64,000 nt of DNA from contig JAJEKV010000006.1 of the NCBI GenBank assembly GCA_021234155.1, positions 13,048,143 through 13,112,142 on the forward strand, read 5' to 3'. The notes beneath the pieces are model-generated. The model made no database searches, was not told the origin of the DNA, and worked only from the letters and a program-made list of their open reading frames with translations. The DNA comes from Isoetes taiwanensis (Eukaryota; Streptophyta; Lycopodiopsida; Isoetales; Isoetaceae). The position numbers were made by a program, and so were the translations under genes. Positions 34,236-46,834 of this stretch are shown here, in pieces; position 1 is the stretch's first letter, and each line of letters opens with the position of its first letter.

Positions 34236-35703
34236 TGGGGTAATGTTATGCCCAAAATGTTTTGCAGACCGTTGTTATATAGTTTGCATGCATGTTTGTT
34301 GTGGGCTGACAATAAAGATTTAATGCAAGTGGCACTAAAAATTATATGGTCGTTGTTCCCCAGTTTAAGTTAATGGTGCACCTGGTAAGTCTTAGACTAG
34401 GGCGCAACCAGATGTTATAAGGGATAAACGTGGTTGGTGGATTACCATAGCATTGTAAAAACAATGTAGTTAAGGGGCGAGTCTTATTTAATGGGTGGAG
34501 CAACCCATTGCAGTTTATTAGAACTTATAATGGTTCAAAAACCATTGGAATTAAAATTGGTGAGCACCCCTTAAATCGGGATGCCACCATGCTGTTGTGG
34601 TTGCAGCATAAACAGGTTAGCCTGAGGTGAGACCCGGGCCACCGGATCTGTTTCCGGCAGGGTCGCCCTATTGTATGCTGCCACGTGGCCCTGCCAGGTG
34701 GGCAGGAGTTTCCAGCAAACAAGGGTGGCGGCCTGTTATAGAGGGAGGCCGGAAAACTACAGGAGCAGACTTGATTACCAGAGGGAAGTCGTTTTACAAA
34801 GGGAGGAGTAAGCAATTCAATAGGAAAAAGTGGGGTACGATCTGCTGAATTGGAGTTGCAATGGAGAAGCCTTATCTCGGTAAGTCCTGAGCTAGATGTA
34901 ATCAGGCTTCATAATAACTAGTATGGACTTGTTCCCTGGAACTAGAATTAAACCGTAAACCTAGAACCTACAAATTGCTAATTCCCTTCCCTTTGAAAGC
35001 TCTGTAGTATAAGCTGAGTGAGCTTGGGATGCTACCCGGCTTCTTCTGGCCCAGCAGCAAGTTGCAATAGCAATCAAGAGCTGCAGGCCGATGGTGCTTA
35101 ATGGAGCTGTCGGGCTTCTTTCTTCTAGTGCCACTGTCCTATATGGAAGCAAGGGTAAACTTGTTTCATTAGGAGATCTCTTATTGCTAGTGAGACAGGT
35201 GCTTAGTGCTGGTATGGGACAATACTAGGTGGTCGTCAACAGTCTAGTGTTATAAGAGTATCTTGCCTTCTGTATATACGATTTGATATCGTGAGCTCTA
35301 TGCAGAGCAGATAAGCACTGGGTGTTTATCATAACGGAGTGTTTATGCAAGCATATGATTAGATAAGCGTGTCTCTTGTTAGGAACTTCTGGTACTGGTG
35401 AGATGAAATCTATCGCTGGTATGGGACGGTGATGGATGTAGTCAATAGTCTAGTGTTTTGGGTTCTTATGATGCTTGTAGTTCCTCCCTCACTTTGGATC
35501 CACCTGCGCGCGGATTCTAGGCAATGTACTGTCTAGATATGGCGTCTAGATATGGCGGGGTGCCATATGACGTGTGTCTGCTTTGCAGATGCTATGGTGC
35601 GTGTAGTGGATTCCATGTGTGTGTACTTGCAGTCCATCAGTCGTTGCTTTATGTTGACATTACTAGATAACTCTTGTGCATGTTACTAACACGTGGAAGC
35701 TTG

Positions 35704-36175
35704 TGTTATAATTATGGCCCAAGAATCTAGCTGCTCAAACAATCACTGCTACTCCTTTATCTTGGCTTAAGCGGCACCGACTCACAAGGAGTCGGCTCCA
35801 TGTTTCCAGCAGTCGGTCATGGAGATACTATTCTCAATTTTCCCAAATATCCCACAGACGTAAAATAAACTTCTGAACCATTGAAACCTAACTAGGTTTC
35901 CACGAGTATAATTTTCACCGCGTTTTTTATACGGCGGAATATACATGGGCACTGTTAGCGGAATACGCCTTTTAAATTTGATTCTGAGCATCACAAATGC
36001 AAGCAGCGCCCATTTTCTATTTTCGTGCTTTTTACTTGCATTCACTGCCACTGCTTCTCATGAATGCTCATATGACTCATAACCTACTGCCACTGCTTCT
36101 CATAGGTCAGAGCAAACTCAGTTATTGCATGAATCAACTGAGAAATACTATTATAATATGAACAAAATCCCTTCA
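35704..36175 (-). repeat. 3' LTR of the copia element (internally deleted)
   Basis: Same ends as the 5' LTR (TGAAGGG..., ...ATAATTATAACA read on minus) but lacks the segment present at about 40485-40615. Confidence 0.9.
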
Positions 36176-36753
36176 CTCTCCCTTCATATTATAATTAGTG
36201 CAGCTTATCAAGCTTCTCATATTGCAGAATTTACTGTCTGACAATGGTTTTGTTAACAAATCTGCCAACTGCATATTTGTGTGAACATACTGAACTTGTA
36301 TTACATTCTTCTGCACCAAATCTCGAATAAAATGCATTTCTAATTCTATGTGCTTTGTCCTTTCATGCATGATAGGATTCCTTGTCATAGCAATACAGCT
36401 AGTACTATCTGATTGTAGAACAAGAGGATCTTCTTCTTTCATTCCAAGTTCCTCTAGAAGCCTTCTGATCCAAATAAGTTCTTTAGCGGCCCGATTAGTA
36501 GTTCTTTGCGTGCTCGACTTTCTAGAGAGGATAAAGCAATGGATTTCTGTTTCTTACACTTCCAGGATATGGGACCTCCTCCTAACATAAAAATAAATCC
36601 AGATGTAGATTTCCTCTCATCCATGTCTCCTACCCAGTCTGAGTCACTATAAGATTGAAGATTGAGATTATCACTGTTAAACTCAATTCCAAAATGAATG
36701 GTGCCCTTGAGATATCTTAAAACTCTTTTTGCTTGTTGCCAATGGCCGAGCAC
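36173..36753 (-). pseudogene. Copia RNase H remnant
   Basis: Gives RVLRYLKGTIHFGI, YSDSDWVGDMDERKSTSG, then in another frame LQSDSTSCIAMTRNP, HERTKHIELEMHFIRD and QLADLLTKPL, all standard Ty1/copia RNase H motifs. A frameshift lies near 36450. Confidence 0.9.
36176..36184 (-). promoter_or_regulatory. Polypurine tract of the copia element
   Basis: AAGGGAGAG on minus directly precedes the 3' LTR, the plus-strand priming site. Confidence 0.8.
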
Positions 36754-36780
36754 AGTTCATTGCAATATCTGCTCAATATA

Positions 36781-37560
36781 TTAACTAAAAAGCAATGCCC
36801 TCGGTAATGCTTTGTTAGCTAAGTACAATAGGCGACCAATTAATTCTCTATATGGTACATTTTTCATTTCATTCCTTTCCTTTTCTGTTTGAGGAGACAT
36901 TCTACTTGAAAGCTTACTGCCAGGTATCATTGGAGTTTTCACAGCCTTGGAATCTTCCATATTGAATCTTTTCAAGACTCCCTTTATGTTCTGCCCGTGA
37001 GATAGACATAATATTTTGTTTGCCCTGTCTCGATATACCTCTATTCCCAAAAAAAAATTTTAACTCTCCCAAATCAGACATCTTGAACCTCTCACTTAGA
37101 ATATTCTTGCACTTTTGCAGAATTTCATTATTGCTGCTAAGCATAATATTGTCATCAACATATAAAGCAATGTAGCAAAATTCTTCACCCTGTTTAAACA
37201 GATAGATATTTCCATCATTATTTATTTGACAAACCCTTATTTCTGCAAATATGAATCCATGCGTAGGTACCATTGCCTTGGAAATTGTTTCAATCCATAA
37301 ACTGCTCTTTTTAATTTCCACACTTTGTCTCTCCCTTGCTCAAAGCCAGGAGGTTGCTTCATGTAAATATCCTCCTCTAATTTCGCATTCAAAAAAGCTA
37401 TAGTAACATCCATATGATGTATCTCTAGATCCTTAGCATTAGCCAAAGCCAACAACATTCTAATGCTTGCCATTTTAACTATCGGTGAAAAAGTGTCCTC
37501 ATAATCTACTCCATACTTTTGTGTAAATCCTTGCGCCACTAACCTTGCTTTATGTTTGAT
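36781..37560 (-). pseudogene. Copia reverse transcriptase remnant
   Basis: LVAQGFTQKYGVDYEDTFSP, HHMDVTIAFLNAKLEEDIYM, VYGLKQFPRQWY, then ALYVDDNIML with the catalytic Asp pair, then KGVLKRFNMEDSKAVKTPM. Two frameshifts at about 37250 and 37050. Confidence 0.9.
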
Positions 37561-38351
37561 AGATTTATTGTCACTTCCTTGCTTGATTTTGAAGATCCAC
37601 TTGCGAAATTATGTTTCTTCCCTTTTGGTGGATCAACTACATCATAAGTATCTGTACTTTTAAAGGCATTTAGCTCATCTTCCATTGCCCTTTTCCACTT
37701 ACATTTATCTGCACTATTGAATGCTTCTTTAACAGTTTTTGGTGCTTCTGTATCTAGCAAAGCTAGTATTTCTACTAAGTTTAACTCATTTACATCATGT
37801 CTAAGTCTTTTGCTTTTTCCTGATGTATCTCTACCAAATAATTCAGTGTTTACCTTAGCCTCTTCTTGTAGAATCTGAGTTTGAGTCCTCCTTTGCCTTT
37901 TTTGAACCTCTACTGCTTCTGTTTTATCTGCATCATTATCTTCTGCTGCCACATGATCACCATCGTTATTAATCTCTGGTTCCAGGTCTCTATGTACCTG
38001 CATGTTAACAGGGTCAGCATTAATTTCAATATTATCATCATCACTTGTATATCCGCTATCTGCATGCTTTAGTTCTTGGACCAGCTCTTTTGTTTTGTCC
38101 ATATCATACTTAAGTCTTCTGTCCTTATAATATTGTTGTTCATCAAATGTAATGTCCCTGTTTATCACAATTTTCCTTTTCTCTGGATCATACATTCTAT
38201 AAGCTTTTGATTGACTGTCATAACCTACTAAATAGGTAATTCTAGCTCTGTCATCAAGTTTCAATCTTTTTCCCTTTGGAATATGCACATAACCTAGACA
38301 GCCATAAATCTTAAATTTGTCATATCTTGGTGTTGTACCAGACCATAGCAA
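37539..38351 (-). pseudogene. Copia integrase C-terminus and linker
   Basis: An open stretch of 270 codons: KFKIYGCLGYVHIPKGKR is the integrase C-terminal motif. An acidic linker follows, then the start of the reverse-transcriptase leader (KWKRAMEDELNAFKSTDTYD). Confidence 0.85.
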
Positions 38352-38367
38352 TTCAGGTATTAAACCA

Positions 38368-40195
38368 TTAATGCTTGTTGAAGGACATTATTTTGTATTT
38401 CTCTTTTGTTTTTTTATTTGCTTCATCCCAAAGAAAATTTGGTAGTCCTGCATGCTTAATCATGGCTCTAACAGCATTTAATATAGTCCTATTCTTCCTC
38501 TCTGCAACTCCATTTTGCTGAGGAGAATGGCTACAAGTCAATTGTCTCTGAATTCCTTTCTCTTTGCAATATCTCTTGAACTCATTGGATAAATATTCTC
38601 CTCCTCTGTCTGAGCGTATTTTCTTTATTTTTCTACCTGTTTTCAAGCTCTACTTCAGCAGCAAATGCTTTAAATGCTTCAAATGCCTCATCTTTCGCCC
38701 TTAGATAGGTGATTTTTGCTTTCCTACTATAATCACCGATGAATGTCATGAAATATTTCTTTCCTCCAATACTTCTTACATTCAATGGTCCACACAAGTC
38801 TGTATGTATGATATCCAATACCTTTTTAGCTCTCTTGTAGGATTTTTTAAAAGGCAACCTAGTGTGCTTTCCAAGCATGCAACCATAGCAAACATTTTTC
38901 TTGGTTGTTGTCTCACTAGATTTAATTAAACCCTGTTTGATCATGAGTTCCACATTTTTATTACTAGTGTGGCATAACCTTTCATGCCAAGTATTAACAT
39001 CTGGAGCAATAATGGCATTAATGATTGGCAAACAATCATTGTCTAATCCAAAAAGATTCCCAACTCTCTTGCCCAGAAACTTGATTTCATTATTTAGAAG
39101 GATAGTACATTGTAATCTGTTGAATACAACAGTATATCCCATATCAACTAATTGACTGACAGAAATTAAATTTCTGACCAATGATGGCACACAAAGCACA
39201 TCTTTTAACACTACAGCATGTCCTTGTAAATCAAATAATTCTAAAACACCAACACACTGAACCTTTTGCATCTCTCCATTTCCAAGCTTAACATATCCTG
39301 TTCTCCCTTGATTTTCTTCCTTAAGCATTTTGTTCGAGCTTGTCACTGTTTTTTCTGCTCCACTATCTAGGATTAACATGTGATTTTCAATGTTAGTCCC
39401 TTTATTTTCAGAAATGGCAGAAATTGCAATATTACTTACCTCTGCTTCCTCATCTTCTTCACTAATTCCCTCCTCACTTTCTTGAGTAAAATTCACAGTA
39501 GCATTGGCCTTGCTTTTCCCTTGACTATTATTTCTGCTGGATCTTTCTCTCCCAGCTTTGCTACTAGAGCATCTATTTGCAAAGTTGCCTTTCCCACCAC
39601 AATTATAGCACTCCACTTCCTTTAGTTTAGGGCAATCTAACTTTAAATGTCCAAAGGCTTTGCAATGATAACATGGTCCGACCTGTCTTCTTCCTTTTGC
39701 ATCCTTTGAAAATTTTGGCTTAAACTTGCCTTTCCCAGTACATAAAACCTCTACATTTTCCTCAATATCTTCAAATAAGACCTTAGACTGCTCAAACTCA
39801 GTCCTTATCATTTCTTCTGCAGTTTCCCTATCCTTTGTAACATTCCTTATCAAGGTAGCTAACTGCTTATTCCCTTCTACTACTCGTGCCACATGCAAGA
39901 GCTTTTGCTGTTCTGTCATAATTACTCCAGCCCCTTCAAGGTCTGCAATTATATTATCAAACCTTGAAAAAAAACTTGTAAGATCATCTTCCTCCTTGAG
40001 TCTAAGTTTTCTAAGTTCTTTATCCAATATATCAATTTGCGATGATGATTTTTCTTCATAATGCTGAAGTAAATACCTCCATATTTGACCTGGTGATTTA
40101 CCTCTGATTTTCAGCAAAATAGATGCACCAACTTTGCTAGTTAAAATAGCATATGCCTCCTTGACCTTAAATTTGGACTTATTGTCACTCCTCAC
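38368..40195 (-). pseudogene. Copia gag, protease and integrase core
   Basis: From 40195 downward: gag, a zinc knuckle CYHCKAFGHLKLDC, a second knuckle CYNCGGKGNFANRC in which the usual His is Asn, protease LILDSGAEKTV, GAG-pre-integrase WHERLCHTSNKNVELM, CYGCMLGKH and the integrase core HTDLCGPLNVRS. A frame change near 38640 leads to IRSDRGGEYLSNEF and CSHSPQQNGVAERKNRT. The knuckle change would weaken zinc binding. Confidence 0.9.
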
Positions 40196-40226
40196 CGCTT
40201 TGCCTTGTCAAGAGCCGCTTTCTCTT

Positions 40227-40427
40227 CTATCTCGCTCTTGTACTAGAAGAAGTCTTTGCTCCCCGCCTTGCAATAATATTAGTATAATCATTAGATCCTA
40301 AAACCAACTCCCATAAGTTCTCATTCTCTAAAACATTTTTGATCTGTTCTTTCCAGATTTGAAAACCTGGACCTCCTTCATAAATTTTTATTCCATTGAG
40401 TAAAGAAGCTCCAAATCTGCTAGACAT
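40227..40427 (-). pseudogene. Copia gag N-terminus
   Basis: Starts MSSRFGASLLNGIKIYEG, continues WKEQIKNVLENENLWELV, then stops. A stop and frame change separate it from the rest of gag at 40195. Confidence 0.85.
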
Positions 40428-40439
40428 TGCAACCTGAAA

Positions 40440-40451
40440 GCTCTGATACCA
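40440..40451 (-). promoter_or_regulatory. Primer-binding site of the copia element (tRNA-Met)
   Basis: Minus strand TGGTATCAGAGC, an exact match to the initiator-tRNA-Met site, one base after the 5' LTR. Confidence 0.92.
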
Positions 40452-40452
40452 C

Positions 40453-41060
40453 TGTTATAATTATGGCCCAAGAATTTAGCAGAATTAACAATCTAAGAGG
40501 CAATTATGACTTATTCAATCACACTTCTTACAACTTAGATACAACTGAACTTTAGATCAAAAATCCGAGAGCCCGGGCATTCATCCTTTGATGAATCCGC
40601 ATCCGATCATCTGTTACACTCAAACAATCACTGCTGCTCCTTTATCTTGGCTTAAGTGGCACTGACTCACAAGGAGTCGGCTCCATGTTTCCAGCAGTCG
40701 GTCGTGGAGATACTATTCTCAATTTTCCCAAATATCCCACAGACGTAAAATAAACTTCTGAACCATTGAAACCTAACTAGGTTTCCACACATATAATTTT
40801 CGCCGCGTTTTTTATACGGCGGAATATATATGGGCGCTGTTAGCGGAATACGCCTTTTAAATTTGATTCTAAGCATCACAAATGCAAGCAGCGCCCATTT
40901 TCTATTTTCGTGCTTTTTACTTGCATTCACTGCCACTGCTTCTCATGAATGCTCATATGACTCATAACCTACTGCCACTGCTTCTCATAGGTCAGAGCAA
41001 ACTCAGTTATTGCATGAATCAACTGAGAAATACTATTATAATATGAACAAAACCCCTTCA
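40453..41060 (-). repeat. 5' LTR of the copia element
   Basis: 608 bp with ends TGAAGGGG and TTATAACA on minus (TG...CA), next to the primer site. Confidence 0.9.
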
Positions 41061-41249
41061 GCTTGTGCAGGTTGTTTGATAGCTGGCGGAGCATGCATGT
41101 GTTTAGTTATCTTATGTTGTCACCTTGTTATCTGTATACGTGGCTTTCATGTATATAGCCTCGTGGGAGACAGTACCTGTTATGTTACTCTAATGGTTTG
41201 ATGTGAATACAAATCGAAAATTTTGGTACTAAAATTTTGGTTCGTAACA

Positions 41250-42040
41250 TGCAATGTTCTTGGTTATATGCAGTCATGTAAAGCTTAGGTTGGTTATGTA
41301 TTAACTCAAGATTTGTAATTTGAATGTTAAGTTCCACACATGTTCAATGTTAGATCATTAGAGAAAATTATTCCTCAACTTCCACTATATGCTTCACTTC
41401 TTTAAGACAATGTCAACTATGTTTGCTTATGCAACTGTCAATAGTACAATAAAATATGAACAATAATGAATTTGAAGCCCCAAGTGAACAGTGTTTTATT
41501 CATAACACATTTTTGGATCTTCGAACAGCTCCGATTACCACACTCCACCGTTTTATCTGTGTACGCCCTTAATCGATAGCTCATGCCTCCTCCTTAATTT
41601 AGAGCCATCAATTCTGCTAATTTTAACCTACTCAGTCATGTTGTATCTATTTGTAGATCCGACTTGTCCCAATAAGTTTCTAAGGGATAATCTGATTGGT
41701 AACCATTAAAGCCTTTAATAAAGATTAAGCGTTCATTTTAGTTTACACCCTAGGTTAACTTCCTAGGTTAAGGCATGATCATAACCATTGAAATTTTCAA
41801 CATTCCCCCATCATGATTTAACTTGCTATCTTTGTAATCTCCTACAAGAGTATTGTTTATCATTTTGATATCTGTCTGTAGTCTGTTGCTGATAAAAATA
41901 TGCTGAACTGTTTTAAACTAAATACTTTCCCATTAACTCTTATCCACTTCGCATCATAGATACTCCCAGCTTCACTTTTAATCCTTGAAATCTATTTTTT
42001 CTCAGAGCTTTAGAAATATAGCAGCAACTTGTAGATATGT
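41250..42040. other. Intergenic, no supported gene
   Basis: AT-rich sequence beyond the chromovirus edge, nothing recognised. Confidence 0.6.
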
Positions 42041-43720
42041 GTAACAAAAATAATTTTCTTCTCTGCAATATTACAAATAACGTGCATTTGCATTTCCATA
42101 TGCTTGGTTCTTTCATGCGATACAGGGTTTTTAGAAGGAAAATATAATCATATAATCACAATGCAAGACTGTAGCTCCTTTTTGCTATTCTCCAATAATC
42201 TTCTTAGCCATATAATTTTTTTTGTTGCAACTGCTGCAGCTGCATACTCTGCCTTTGTTATTGATAATGCTATAGCAGCTTGTTTTTTGCTTTTCCATGC
42301 AAAGAGAGCTCCTCCTAAGATCATGGCATAACCTGAACTGGATTGTCTTGTGCCAATGTCTCCACTCCAGTCAGAATTTGTATAACTTTGTAGAGTCAAA
42401 TCTTTTGAGTTATATATCAAACCATGATCTGCAGTTTCCTTCCAGTATCTTATGATAAGTTTAGCTACGATTCAATGTCCCGTTCTGGGAATATTGTAAA
42501 ACCTACTTAATATAGTTATAGCATAATATGTGATGTCTAATCTAGAGCCATTGGCTAAAAATATTAAGCAACCGATTAATTATCTATAAAGAATCTTTTC
42601 CATTTCTTTCGCTTCAATCTTTGTTTTGGGACACATATCCTTAGAAATATTTTGCCCCTGGCACTATGAGAGTAGCAGCCTTACAATCTACCATATTAAA
42701 TTTCCTCAACAAACTATTAATGTTCTTAGTTTTCTTTAAGTATAATAGCCTCTTTTCTTCATTTCTAACAACTTCCAGTCCCAAGAAACTCTTCAGCTCA
42801 TTGAGATCTGTCATTTAATTGCTCTTGCAATGCTTTAAACACTCCAAGTTAGTAGTAGCCATGATACAGCCATCAACGTATAGTGCAATAATACACGAGC
42901 TTTCTCCATCTATATACACATAAATATTTCCATTTGTTTCAAGTTTATTGAACTTTTGTTTTTTTAATAATTGTCTATGCATTTATGGACCACCTTTTTT
43001 GTCCAATAAGCTTTGACCCCAACATAGCTCTGCAGGCAAAAAACGGAATTGTGTCTGCGTGAGGCTTGCCTGCAACAAAAGTGGGTCGTACATAGAGGTG
43101 GTCAGGCTATCATTTAGGATCAGTAGCCATCTGACCCATAGACAGTCTTTGCGTAGCCCAATGCTTATCAATTTCATTTTGTTTTGTTTCACTCTTTTCT
43201 TTTCTTTTTTATTACTGTTTATTATCGGGCATAGCCTCCGATGTCTGTTTGGGTTCATGCCCTTTTGCTCTGTTCTCGTTTCATGGACTGATTGGATCTC
43301 CATGGACGTAAAGAACTTTATCTTTATCTTAATCTATATACTAACCTTCTCAATTTCCAAATGTTACTTTCTTCAAAATCTAGAGCCTGATTCATGTAGA
43401 TTTCTTCCTCTAAACTAGCATTCAAAAATGTTGTAGACACATCCATATGATATACATACATAGCTTTGACATTTGCAAGTGCTGGAAGTAATATAATGCT
43501 AGTTAGCTAGAATATCGGAACAAACGTCTCATCAAAATCACAACCCTTTCTCTGAGATTACCCTTGAGCAACTAGCCTAGTTTTGAATCTCCTTGTTTTT
43601 CCATCAGAGACAATTTTTATTCTATAGATCCACTTGCATCCAACTATATTCTTCTCCGTCTGCTATCATTTCTTTTTTTCAATCTATCTTATTTTCAAAT
43701 TCCATTGCTTGCTCAAATGT
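42041..43720 (-). pseudogene. Second Ty1/copia remnant (reverse transcriptase, RNase H)
   Basis: From high to low coordinate: VGCKWIYRIKIVSDGK, HMDVSTTFLNASLEEEIYM, then NIWKLRRLVY, a ~350-bp interruption (about 42985-43340), ALYVDGCIMATTN in which the second catalytic Asp of YVDD is Gly, LLRKFNMVDCKAA, then SYTNSDWSGDIGTRQSSSGY and ALSITKAEYAAAAVA. It is a different family from the nested element at 35.7 kb. No LTRs identified. Confidence 0.85.
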
Positions 43721-44404
43721 TTAAGGTACATCTTTGAGTACAACAAGTACATTGAGGATTTCATCCTCTTTTTGCAGACTCCTACTTCTACATGTAGCTA
43801 GCCTTCTATATTCTTCGTCGGTTTGCGTGTCTCTCGCAGTAAGTTCTCCACTTCATCTTTCTCTTTCTTTTAGCTCTCCATACATATCTGACACGCCAGC
43901 ATATCCACGTATTTGCTCACCTTCATTGATTGTTTTAGTTTGTAAGCTCCATGTTTTCTTCATCGGGTTTTATCGCAGAGAGGCAATGGTTGAGTTGATC
44001 CGAAGATACAAAAGCCACTACCCAATAGAGTTGCTGGTCCTTCGAAACGGCTATCTAATCAAGGAATTTTTGGTAATCTTCCCTGCTCCACTTCTTCACA
44101 TGCGTTGGAACTCAAGTATGAGCCTCTTCAGTTGAAGCTGCAATTTTATGCACGTATACATTTTTACAATTAGGCGGTCCAATTGAATGTTTACTAGGCC
44201 ATCAATTGGAGGAAATATTTGAAAGTTGGAACAACCACATATTGCTTTCTTACCCGTAGGAGTAAGGGCATAAGATATTATATTTATTTTGAGATTTTAC
44301 TCTCTTCTCCAAATTTCTATGATCAAAAGCATTTCCTTGAGATGCCACAATTGATCACAAATTTTTCAAGGATTCATTAAGGTAAAGAAGGCATTTGTCT
44401 GGCG

Positions 44405-45035
44405 TTCAAATATTCATGCGTTGTCAAGTGACTCTCGTATAAGAAACTCTGTGCGGACTATACCAAAACTATAAACATTGATTTTTTTTGAATACTTTGC
44501 TCTGTCTGCAACCATCTCTAGGACCATATATGTCTCTATATCTCTTTTGTCTGTATTTTTTTTTTCAATGTGGAAGTCTGCTTTACAAGTGTGAAAGTCA
44601 ACAAGCTTTACAACCAAGCTTCCATCTTTTCTACTTTTCATTGGAAGGCATTATGTCCCTGTGAATCACATCAATGCCATGTAAATTCTTGATCCCCTTG
44701 GCAACTTGAAGCATTATATCAATTGATCCTTCCATGATAAATGGATTAGCTACATTGGTTTCCTTCCTTTTCTTTATAAGGGTATTTAGATCATTATCCA
44801 TGAACTTCATAACCAATGCTTTTTTGCCTTCAAATTCTGAATGACCACTGTACCATGTGGAAGGAATCTATGGCCTTCAACTTTGTTAATATTTCATACA
44901 TAAGTTCAAAATCACTATCATATAAAACTCTTTGATAGCTACTGACACTTTCTTACACCAAAGTCCTCTGCTGACGCTTCCAAATCTACCAAATTTTTAT
45001 ATTTCTAGATCGTTGTCTGCAAAACTTTTCTTGAT
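44405..45035 (-). pseudogene. Protein kinase relic
   Basis: Kinase landmarks appear in order across frames: glycine loop FGRFGSVSRGLWC, VAIKEF with the ATP Lys, YEILTKLKA, ALVMKFMDNDLN, the catalytic loop VIHRDIMPSN, then VKLVDFHTCK where DFG has become DFH, and KYSKKINVYSFGIV (normally DVYSFG). Several stops and frameshifts interrupt. It is a decayed serine/threonine or receptor-like kinase copy; the subfamily cannot be named. Confidence 0.75.
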
Positions 45036-45619
45036 TTGGAGAGAGAGACTAAGAATACCTTTAGCCCAAACAAATTGCTCCATTACATTTCCTAAGAATT
45101 CCTAAGCCATGGTCCCTAAGGAGTGGTACATTAACAAACCAAATTGCAGCCTTGCTATATCCACTTACAGCAAATCCCAGCCTCCATTCACTGTAATAAG
45201 ATTTGGCAATTAGAGATCACTATTGAAGCTACAACGAACCTCGAATGCCTTTGCAAGTGGAATACCAGAACTTCTAACATTTGCTAACATGGCATTTCAT
45301 GATTCGTTAGGTTGCTAACATGGCATTTCATGATTCGTTGTTCTCTTTCATTGAGTGATAGTAGAATCTGACACTTATTAAAAAACGTGATGGTGGGCAT
45401 TTTTTTGTAAATCAGATGACTATGAGCGAGTTGTTTTGCATTGGAACAATATCGTGTGCCACGAATTGTTTCACCATGAAACACCAAGCTCAGGCTCTTT
45501 CTTTTTTCCATGTAAAAGTCAAGGGGCGACATTTTAGCCCATCAAATAGAACCTTGGAGTAGCCTTAGGGGTACATTCCAACATGCTACAATTGAGACCC
45601 GAAGCTTTTTGATCTGCAA

Positions 45620-46335
45620 AGTATGCGCGTGAGGTGCGGATGGAGTGGACTACCCCTGCCATTGTTCTATGCCAGCCAACTCCAGTGTTATGACTTCCAT
45701 CTGCTGTTATCTTGAGACCTAGAGTTATATCTCATTGAGTCAGAGCTTGGGTTAGGCCCTCCTCTGTTAGGTAGATGTATGTTTATAATGATGATATTGT
45801 TGTAGTGATGATGGTACCTCATCCTTCGTGGTGAGTTTTTATTTGAGCTATGTGTTTGATGCTTGTGCTTACGTTTTATGTTTTCGCAGTGAGATCAGCC
45901 TCGTGGAAAATGGGGAAGACAAGTCCTTCTTCCACTTCAACTCTGGAGCACCATTAGTAGACAATGCCAGGTCGATGGCCTCCTTTCGACCTGCAAGGTC
46001 GATATGAGGGGATCTCTAGATCTTATACAATGGATAGGGGATATCACAATAGAATATCCATGTATTGATGTATTTTGTATCTAATTATGTTGTTTTCTGG
46101 AATATGGTGATTCCATCCTTCGAGTGTTATATGTTATGTTATGTTATGTTATGTTATGTGCTCATGTTATTATGCGCTTTCGTAGCTGGGTCGGTCCTAA
46201 GGGAGATGGGATAAATGACATGTCTATTCCTCTCATGTCATATTCTTGCTTACCATCAAGAGTCTGGCGTCAGATAGACGACCTCGTATTGGCGACTAGT
46301 GCTGACAGGAGGGAATCTCTTATGCAACACGGTCA
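45620..46335 (+). repeat. Left direct repeat (LTR-like) of a mosaic element
   Basis: Shares blocks with 49930-50345 in the same order: GGAGTGGACTACC / GGAATGGACTACC, GAGCTTGGGTTAGG / GAGCCCTGGGTAGG, GGTGATTC, ATGTGCTCATGTTATTA, ACAGGAGGGAATCTC. It contains an (ATGTT)n microsatellite at about 46130-46158. Confidence 0.65.
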
Positions 46336-46834
46336 GGGCATCATATACGAGTATGGGGCATCACATACAATAATAGCAATAAAATACAAATGCAATAACA
46401 CAGAAGCCAATAATAAGTTGGTATAATGAAGTATGCGTAGCAAGAATAGTGAGGATTGTCGAGCCTAATAAATGATGTGCGAAGAGGATAAGGACCTACA
46501 AGAAGACCAAATTTCGTCTCGATAACACATACAAAGGAATCTCTTTGGTGACTTGGGCATGCACGCCAGAAGAGGGAATGTCTTACATAAGGTCCAATAT
46601 GCAAGAGACAACGGCCTTGTTGGCAAAAAGGGTGGTCAATCCACAGGGCAAAAACATCCAGTTACCACAGGCACCCCGACAGCCAAAGAATAAGGGAAAG
46701 TAGAGGAGCAGATGCAGATCTTTTAGCCCTGATTCAACCTCTAAAAGCTCCAATTCTGACTCCAAAATGGAGAGGGAGGAGGATCGAGAGTCATAACAGA
46801 ACCGTCGGTAGGCCAAAATAGAGAGACCATTGAG

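Larger units (their letters stand above)
35704..41060 (-). mobile_element. Nested Ty1/copia element, complete ends, decayed coding region
   Basis: 5,357 bp inserted in the chromovirus 3' LTR and flanked by GCTTG on both sides (35699-35703 and 41061-41065). It is oriented on minus: 5' LTR 40453-41060, 3' LTR 35704-36175. Primer site and polypurine tract are both where expected. Coding order from 40427 down: gag, protease, integrase, reverse transcriptase, RNase H, with several frameshifts. The LTRs differ mainly by about 130 bp missing from the 3' LTR. Confidence 0.93.
26090..41249 (+). mobile_element. Degenerate Ty3/gypsy chromovirus with two nested insertions
   Basis: LTRs start TGTTATGCCCAAAA and end in TAAC(A): 5' LTR 26090-29828, 3' LTR 34244-41249. 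Flanks are GGCAA on the left and TGCAA on the right, a 4/5 match to a target duplication. Removing the insertions leaves LTRs of about 1.65-1.7 kb. The interior (29829-34243) runs gag, protease, reverse transcriptase, RNase H, integrase, chromodomain on plus, with many stops and frameshifts. The element cannot move by itself. LTR divergence at several percent or more shows it is not recent. Confidence 0.88.
34244..41249 (+). repeat. 3' LTR of the chromovirus, split by a copia element
   Basis: Starts TGTTATGCCCAAAATG and ends TTTGGTTCGTAACA. Removing 35704-41060 plus one copy of GCTTG leaves about 1.64 kb matching the 5' LTR. Confidence 0.87.

Noticed and set aside
43734-44135. 133-codon Ser-rich plus-strand frame
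   Set aside because: Low-complexity composition and no domain; the region adjoins a copia remnant on the other strand.
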